Assembly (NCBI RefSeq): GCF_019669905.1 | Contig: NZ_AP019777.1 | Location: 2,790,001 to 2,854,000, forward strand | Origin: Methylomonas koyamae | Lineage (GTDB): Bacteria > Pseudomonadota > Gammaproteobacteria > Methylococcales > Methylomonadaceae | Length of the DNA stretch: 64,000 nt | Reading direction: 5' to 3' | Shown: positions 58,923-64,000 of the stretch, in pieces | Layout of the letters: each line of letters begins with the position of its first letter | Numbering within the stretch: position 1 is the stretch's first letter | Notes under the pieces: model-generated | What the model was told of the DNA's origin: nothing | Database searches by the model: none | Seen by the model: the letters and a program-made list of their open reading frames with translations, nothing else | Position numbers and translations under genes: made by a program

Positions 58923-59718
58923 GCAGCCTTTCCTCCAGCCAGTCGAGTTCGTTTTCCGAGAAGCCGGCGATTATACGCACTTCTCGGTTAAATGGCCCTT
59001 TCGGTTTCCCCTTGTAATAACCCAAAATCAAATCCTTATAATGCTGTTCGGACTGCAATCCGCGCTGTTGGGCCAGAGTATTGAACCAATACGAGCCGCG
59101 CTCGACATGGCCGATTTCATCGGTGTAGATCCGCTCCAATATGGCCGCGCCTTCCGCATCGCCCATCGCCGCCAGCTTGTCGCGCATGCCGGGAGTAACG
59201 TCCAAGCCACGGGCTTCCATACAGCGAGGCACGATCGCCAATCTGGCCAATATATCGCCGGCCGTATCTTCGGCATGCGACCACAAGCCGCCGTGCGCCG
59301 GCAGGTCGCCGTAATCGAAACCCAACTGTCTGAGCCGATTGCGAATCAATCGAAAATGCTGCGCTTCCTCAGCGGCGATCAGCAACCAATCGCGGTAAAA
59401 ATCGTCGGGCAAGCCGCGGAAACGGTAAATAATGTCCCAGGCCAGATAGATCGCGACAAATTCGATATGGGCCAAGGCATGGAAAAAAGCCGCTTGGCCT
59501 TCGACGGTATCCAATCGCCGTTTCGGCATGTCGCGCGGCATCATCAACTCGGGTTTTGCGGGAAACAGCGTAGCGGCGATCGGCAACGCTAAGCCGGCCG
59601 GCGTAAACGACAGGCAGTTTTCCGCCAATAGCTGCACAGCCTGGCTGGTAACGGCCAGTTTTTGCTCGATATCGGCGTCGAACAGACACCGCTCGGCAAA
59701 TTCGAACACTGATTGCAT
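58915..59718 (-). CDS. DUF455 ferritin-like protein
   Basis: A 267-residue ferritin-like four-helix protein. The carboxylate and histidine ligands typical of a di-iron site appear in ALAHIEFVAIYLAWD, IAAEEAQHFRLIRNRLRQLG, RCMEARGLDVTP and YTDEIGHVERGSYWF. Members of this family are uncharacterised oxidase- or hydroxylase-like proteins. The overlap with nnrS suggests a linked function in handling NO or reactive species, which is inference only. Confidence 0.83.
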   Translation of the reverse strand: MQSVFEFAERCLFDADIEQKLAVTSQAVQLLAENCLSFTPAGLALPIAATLFPAKPELMMPRDMPKRRLDTVEGQAAFFHALAHIEFVAIYLAWDIIYRFRGLPDDFYRDWLLIAAEEAQHFRLIRNRLRQLGFDYGDLPAHGGLWSHAEDTAGDILARLAIVPRCMEARGLDVTPGMRDKLAAMGDAEGAAILERIYTDEIGHVERGSYWFNTLAQQRGLQSEQHYKDLILGYYKGKPKGPFNREVRIIAGFSENELDWLEERLHE

Positions 59719-60083
59719 GGCACTCCGGGTGAAATCCTGCGATGCGCGCTTGGCATCCCATTCTGGTATCGAAAAATCGGTCGCTCCGCGCGGGCCATCG
59801 CGACAAATGTTGCCGGGGAAAGGCGCGCGATTGCCGCACCCAAACTACACACTCGCCGCTAAGTCGAACCGAATAACCGGCTGCGATTCTAACATGGGCT
59901 TAACCGCTTCAGTTGGCGCCGCCTCGCCGATGGAACCGACCCAAGCGCGGCTAAGGCTCGGAAAGATTTACAATCCTAAGGTCAACCCCCTACAATCTGG
60001 TGCAACTGTAGGGGATTTGCCGAGCGACCGGATGAATTCGCCAAACCGCCTACGCGATTTTTTCAGTTTATCTCGTAGGCCAA
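59719..60083. other. Divergent intergenic region with a hairpin
   Basis: This 365-bp region separates the minus-strand DUF455-nnrS pair from the plus-strand gene at 60084. It contains a perfect 8-bp inverted repeat CCCCTACA/TGTAGGGG (59987-60014) with a 12-nt loop, about 70 bp before the next start codon. This could be an operator or leader structure. No gene is seen. Confidence 0.5.
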
Positions 60084-60839
60084 ATGCAAAGCCAAGCCGC
60101 AACTTCCAACGAATATCCGCCGCAGGATGTTTTGCGCTTCGTCTACCGGCTCAAAGCCGACGACTACGAGTGCGCCGAATTTCCGATCGAAATCCACAAA
60201 CCGACCATGACGCTGATTCCGGCGGCGCAGGAACCCTACCCATTCTGGACCGAGCTGGCCTACCACCAATGCCACAACTGCCCATTGCAGGCCGCGCAAA
60301 CTCCACATTGCCCGGTCGCCGTCAATCTGGCTCCGCTGTTGGAATTGTGCGGCCATTTGGTGTCGCACAAACCGATGAGCGTCGAAGTCGTCACCGACCG
60401 CAGAACGGTTAACTGCGAAAGCACGGCGCAACATATCGCCAGCTCTATTCTGGGTCTGATCATGGCCACCAGCCCCTGCCCGCACACCGAATATTTGAAG
60501 CCGATGGCACGCTTTCACCTGCCTTTGGCCGACCAGGACGAAACCATTTACCGGGTAACCGCCACATTCCTGCTGGCGCAATATTTTCGGCGCCGGGACG
60601 GTTTGCCCTATTCGCTGGAACTCGAAGAATTGCTGAAGATTTACCAAAACCTGCAAATCATCAATCTGCATCTGACGCAACGCCTAAAAGCCGGAATCAG
60701 CGAAGATGCGGCCGTTAACGGCGTGATTCTGCTGGATTTGCTGTCGAAGACGGTTTCCTGGTCGATAGAAGACGGTCTGGAGGAAATCAGCTATCTGTTC
60801 GACAGTTACCGTAAACCGCTGCAACCGCCGCCCTCATAA
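60084..60839 (+). CDS. Conserved protein of unknown function with cysteine motif
   Basis: A 251-residue soluble protein with no recognised catalytic domain. The N-terminal part is beta-rich (VLRFVYRLKADDYECAEFPI). A cysteine array follows in YHQCHNCPLQAAQTPHCPVA with a further Cys in LLELCGHL, which looks like a zinc or redox site. The C-terminal half is helical (FLLAQYFRRRDGLPYSLELE, KIYQNLQIINLHLTQRLKAG). I do not recognise a characterised homologue. It begins with a plain ATG and is followed 15 bp later by the VanZ-like gene. Confidence 0.7.
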   Translation: MQSQAATSNEYPPQDVLRFVYRLKADDYECAEFPIEIHKPTMTLIPAAQEPYPFWTELAYHQCHNCPLQAAQTPHCPVAVNLAPLLELCGHLVSHKPMSVEVVTDRRTVNCESTAQHIASSILGLIMATSPCPHTEYLKPMARFHLPLADQDETIYRVTATFLLAQYFRRRDGLPYSLELEELLKIYQNLQIINLHLTQRLKAGISEDAAVNGVILLDLLSKTVSWSIEDGLEEISYLFDSYRKPLQPPPS

Positions 60840-60854
60840 ACCTGAGCCACTGTG

Positions 60855-61232
60855 ATGTACAAAATTCTGGATCTATCGGCCCTGCTGCTTTATTGCGCAT
60901 TGATTTTCTGGCTATCCGACCAAGCCAAACTGCCCGACCACTCACTGATCGAAAACCAGGACAAACTCGACCATTTCCTGGCCTACTTCGCGATGGCGGT
61001 GTTTGCCTGGCGCTACTTCGCCCACTTTTCGGTTCCCCGCCACTGGCAACTCCTGATCGGCACCGTATTTTGCAGCCTGTACGGCCTGTCCGACGAGTGG
61101 CACCAATCCTTTGTCGCCGGCCGCGAATCGAGTGCATTAGACTGGTTGGCCGATACTTTGGGCGGCTTGTGCGGCGGACTTGCTTGTTACTGGTATACCA
61201 AGCGTTACGCCGCTCAGCGTTCGCCCGGCTGA
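60855..61232 (+). CDS. VanZ-like membrane protein
   Basis: A 125-residue protein with about four hydrophobic helices. VanZ-family landmarks are FWLSDQAKL, DKLDHFLAYFAMAVFAWRYF and GLSDEWHQSFVAGRESSALD WLAD. It lies in the inner membrane, and members influence resistance to lipoglycopeptides or phosphate/lipid metabolism; this one's job is unknown. ATG 60855 is preferred to an adjacent GTG. Confidence 0.83.
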   Translation: MYKILDLSALLLYCALIFWLSDQAKLPDHSLIENQDKLDHFLAYFAMAVFAWRYFAHFSVPRHWQLLIGTVFCSLYGLSDEWHQSFVAGRESSALDWLADTLGGLCGGLACYWYTKRYAAQRSPG

Positions 61233-61387
61233 TCGCTTCGGCCGGCGGTCTTTACCCCGCGCGCCGGCCGCTCCGCTCCGGCAACCGTCCAGAGCCGCCG
61301 CTGCTTAAGTTATAATGCTTGGCTATTTTCAATTGCGTGCGGTTCAGATCGTACGCAACGTTTATCGCGTAACCCATCAGAATCTCC

Positions 61388-62962
61388 ATGGAAGTCCCAG
61401 AATATAAGCGCCGCAGAACCTTCGCCATCATCTCCCATCCCGACGCCGGTAAAACCACGATCACCGAAAAGCTGCTGTTGTTCGGCGGCGCGATTCAGTT
61501 AGCCGGCTCGGTCAAGGGCCGCAAGGCGGCGCGCCATGCCACGTCAGACTGGATGGAAATGGAAAAGGAACGCGGCATCTCCGTCACCACGTCGGTCATG
61601 CAGTTCGAACATAACGACGCGATTGTCAACTTGCTGGACACGCCGGGCCACGAAGATTTCTCGGAAGACACCTACCGCACGCTGACTGCGGTAGACTCGG
61701 CGTTGATGGTGATCGACGTTGCGAAAGGCGTCGAGGACCGCACCATTAAATTGATGGAAGTCTGCCGGCTGCGCGACACGCCGATTCTGACCTTCATTAA
61801 CAAGCTGGACCGCGAAGGCCGCGAACCGATAGAACTGCTGGACGAGGTCGAAAGCGTGCTAAAAATCGAATGCGCACCGATGACCTGGCCTATCGGCATG
61901 GGCAAGCGCTTCAAAGGCGTGTACCAGTTGTACAAGGACGAGATTTTGCTGTTCAACCCGCAGCACGGCGGCAAAATAGCCGAGTCAACCCTGATCAAGG
62001 GCTTGAACAACCCGCAACTGGACCAATTGCTTGGCTTGCAGGCCGACGAATTGCGCGAGGAAATCGAACTGGTCAAAGGCGCCAGCCACGAATTCGATCT
62101 GCAAAAATACCTGCGCGGCGGGCAAACCCCGGTGTTTTTCGGTTCGGCCATCAACAACTTCGGTATCGTCGAACTGCTCGACGCCTTCGCCGAATTCGCG
62201 CCGCCGCCGCGTCCGCGCCAAGCCGAGCAGCGCGAAGTCAAACCGGAAGAAGACAAATTTACCGGCTTCGTCTTCAAGATTCAGGCCAACATGGACCCGG
62301 CTCACCGCGACCGCGTCGCCTTCATGCGCATCTGCTCCGGCAAATTCGACAAAGGCATGAAGATGCACCACGTACGGATCGGCAAAGCCATCCAGGTCGC
62401 CAACGCCATTACCTTTCAGGCCGACAGCCGTAAGCATGTCGAAGAAGCCTACCCCGGCGATATCATCGGCTTACACAACCACGGCACCATCCAGGTCGGC
62501 GATACCTTTACCCAAGGCGAAACCTTGAAATTCGGCGGCATCCCCTACTTCGCGCCGGAATTGTTCCGCCGCGTGGTGTTAAAAGACCCATTGCGGGCCA
62601 AGGCCTTGCAAAAAGGCTTGGTGCAATTAACCGAGGAAGGCGCCACCCAGTTGTTCAAGCCATTGAAAAACAACGACTTAATTCTGGGCGCGGTCGGCAT
62701 TCTGCAGTTCGACGTCACCGCACACCGGTTGAAGCACGAGTACAACGTCGAATGCGTTTACGACGCTTCGCCGATCAATACCGTGCGCTGGATCAGCTCG
62801 GACAATCCGGCCAAACTGGAAGAGTTCAAGAACAAGGCCTTCGAAAATCTAGCCGAAGACGGCGGCGGTTATTTGGTCTATCTGGCAACCAGCCGGGTCA
62901 ATCTGCAATTGACGGAAGAACGCTGGCCGGACATTCACTTCAGCGCGACGCGGGAACTGTAA
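61388..62962 (+). CDS. prfC: Peptide chain release factor 3
   Basis: A 524-residue translational GTPase that removes RF1/RF2 from the ribosome after termination. G1 is [14 protein letters not shown], the switch and G3 are [10 protein letters not shown] and [18 protein letters not shown], and G4 is FINKLDREG. The C-terminal part has the RF3-specific block [21 protein letters not shown] terminator follows. Confidence 0.97.
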   Translation: MEVPEYKRRRTFAIISHPDAGKTTITEKLLLFGGAIQLAGSVKGRKAARHATSDWMEMEKERGISVTTSVMQFEHNDAIVNLLDTPGHEDFSEDTYRTLTAVDSALMVIDVAKGVEDRTIKLMEVCRLRDTPILTFINKLDREGREPIELLDEVESVLKIECAPMTWPIGMGKRFKGVYQLYKDEILLFNPQHGGKIAESTLIKGLNNPQLDQLLGLQADELREEIELVKGASHEFDLQKYLRGGQTPVFFGSAINNFGIVELLDAFAEFAPPPRPRQAEQREVKPEEDKFTGFVFKIQANMDPAHRDRVAFMRICSGKFDKGMKMHHVRIGKAIQVANAITFQADSRKHVEEAYPGDIIGLHNHGTIQVGDTFTQGETLKFGGIPYFAPELFRRVVLKDPLRAKALQKGLVQLTEEGATQLFKPLKNNDLILGAVGILQFDVTAHRLKHEYNVECVYDASPINTVRWISSDNPAKLEEFKNKAFENLAEDGGGYLVYLATSRVNLQLTEERWPDIHFSATREL

Positions 62963-62975
62963 ATCCCGCGCATAA

Positions 62976-62999
62976 AAAAGGGGCCGCAAGGCCCCTTTT
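62976..62999 (+). terminator. Rho-independent terminator after prfC
   Basis: AAAAGGGGCC (62976-62985) pairs with GGCCCCTTTT (62990-62999) around a GCAA tetraloop, 13 bp beyond the prfC stop. It can also serve the convergent gene that ends at 63016. Confidence 0.92.
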
Positions 63000-63015
63000 C
63001 CTTATCCGTAAAGAC

Positions 63016-63339
63016 TTATTTCGCGGCTTCGGCGATTTTATTGAAAGCCTCTACCCGTTGTTTGCCCAAGTTAGCCAGTTCAATGCCGTTTTCGACGATC
63101 ATCGGAATCAGACCCGGCGTGTTGTAAACGATTTTACCCAAGTAGGCCACGGCAGGCACCGCAACGATAGCGCCGAACAAAGTACCGATGCCCAGCACGC
63201 TCAAGGCTTTGGTAATCAGTACCACGATATCCAGCGGCAGCAAAATCATCGTGCCAAAGTAAACCAGCACAATGAATGTAAACAAGGCGAACACCACGAA
63301 CTGCAACAGCCTTACCAGCACAACATTTAGGTTTTTCAT
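63016..63339 (-). CDS. Small membrane protein of unknown function
   Basis: A 107-residue protein with two long hydrophobic segments (about 8-36: RLLQFVVFALFTFIVLVYFG; about 42-72: IVVLITKALSVLGIGTLFGA) and a charged helical C-terminus (GIELANLGKQRVEAFNKIAE). ATG 63339 follows GAGAAATATTGATC; a longer start at 63408 lacks support. I recognise no family. It lies between prfC and the rhomboid gene. Confidence 0.65.
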   Translation of the reverse strand: MKNLNVVLVRLLQFVVFALFTFIVLVYFGTMILLPLDIVVLITKALSVLGIGTLFGAIVAVPAVAYLGKIVYNTPGLIPMIVENGIELANLGKQRVEAFNKIAEAAK

Positions 63340-63484
63340 GATCAATATTTCTCGATTGGATGGGGATTCTTTTGCATTTATAAGCAACGGCCTTGATTTG
63401 TATCGCATTTTCCGCCGCTTGCTAACGCCGGCATTATAAAATAAAACCCCTAGCGTTTTCTTTACTTTTTGCCCGCCGCAGCGC

Positions 63485-64000
63485 TTATTCCGCGCTTAAA
63501 TCCGCCTGAGCGGGTTTGTTGTCGATGAATAGCGGATGCAACAAAGCCCCGGCCGCGAAACCGCCCAAGTGCGACCACCAAGCCGAATCGACCGCAACGT
63601 TGTCGAATACCGCGGCTGTAAACGCATCGCCCAATTGCACGATCACCCAGAAGCCGAGAAAGGCAATCGCCGGCACCTGAAAAAACAGCGGATAAAACAA
63701 GATCGGCACCAAAATCACTACCGTCGCGTAAGGAAAACGCACGAAATAGGCCCCCAAGACACCGGCAATTGCGCCGGACGCGCCGACCACCGGCACCGCC
63801 ATGGTCGGATAAAAGTACCATTGGGCGTAGGTCGCAAGCAGCCCGCACAGGATATAAAACACCGTAAAGCGCCGGTGTCCCATTAAATCTTCGATGTTGT
63901 CGGCGAAGATCCACAAAAACACCATATTCATCAGCAGGTGCAAAAACCCGCCGTGCAGGAACAGGCTGGTCAGAAATGACAAGTAATGGTCCGGCGGCAA
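63485..64000 (-). CDS. Rhomboid-family intramembrane serine protease (N-terminus outside window)
   Basis: The 172-codon frame is open to the right edge, so the 5' end is missing. Family motifs are LHGGFLHLLMNMVFLWIFAD (oxyanion-side His/Asn), the catalytic Ser in VVGASGAIAGVLGAYFVRFP, and the catalytic His in WWSHLGGFAAGALLHPLFI. The protease cuts within membrane segments; the substrate is unknown. It is of the longer type, with an extra loop near FLGFWVIVQLGDAFT. Confidence 0.9.
   Translation of the reverse strand: MPPDHYLSFLTSLFLHGGFLHLLMNMVFLWIFADNIEDLMGHRRFTVFYILCGLLATYAQWYFYPTMAVPVVGASGAIAGVLGAYFVRFPYATVVILVPILFYPLFFQVPAIAFLGFWVIVQLGDAFTAAVFDNVAVDSAWWSHLGGFAAGALLHPLFIDNKPAQADLSAE

Overview
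The window looks like a chromosomal segment of a gammaproteobacterium. The overall gene set resembles methanotrophs of the Methylococcales (Methylomonas-like): MEP-pathway isoprenoid genes, a Na+-NQR operon, an oversized glutamate-synthase-like protein paired with a diflavin reductase, and NnrS next to a DUF455 protein. No methane oxidation gene is present, so the genus is only an inference. No tRNA, rRNA or CRISPR array was seen.

Region 1 (1-20.8 kb) is accessory DNA. It opens with an arsenic operon on the plus strand: arsA (5' end outside the window), a thioredoxin-type arsenate reductase, an ArsI-type C-As lyase, an ACR3 arsenite transporter and a methyltransferase. A small decayed cluster follows: an AraC-type regulator whose start is frameshifted by a 31-bp insertion, a DoxX-like protein, a DUF4287 protein and a stump of a monooxygenase gene. 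Next come a pentapeptide-repeat membrane protein and a minus-strand block typical of integrative elements and plasmids: short RadC, methylase-DUF4942, a conserved Cys-containing plasmid protein, a YqaJ-type nuclease broken by an in-frame amber codon, DUF932, and a glycine-zipper/zinc-ribbon protein. Strong hairpins separate several of these genes. An AT-rich gene of unknown function follows, cut by a complete IS5-family element with clean CTAA target duplications. An AlpA-type regulator and a tyrosine integrase end the island, right against mutS.

Region 2 (20.9-40.4 kb) is mostly core genome. It holds mutS, a CHASE2 sensor kinase with FecR and OmpA-like partners, dsbC, and the compact minus-strand run rpsB-tsf-pyrH-frr-uppS-cdsA-dxr-rseP (translation, nucleotide, lipid and envelope functions). 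Diverging from rpsB are map and glnD, which overlap. A UbiH/UbiF-type hydroxylase follows.

Region 3 (40.6-48 kb) is the most unusual part. It encodes a 1827-residue glutamate-synthase-like flavoenzyme with an internal insert, a C-terminal extension and altered FMN-site motifs, followed by a CysJ-like FMN/FAD/NADPH reductase. No GltD small subunit is present. I infer a non-canonical enzyme pair, which is the best candidate here for an undescribed system.

Region 4 (48.2-64 kb) holds a bacteriohemerythrin, an AlkB-type dioxygenase, nqrABCDEF with nqrM, a metallophosphoesterase, ispG, nnrS with a DUF455 ferritin-like gene, a Cys-rich conserved unknown, a VanZ-like protein, prfC, a small membrane protein, and a rhomboid protease cut by the right edge.
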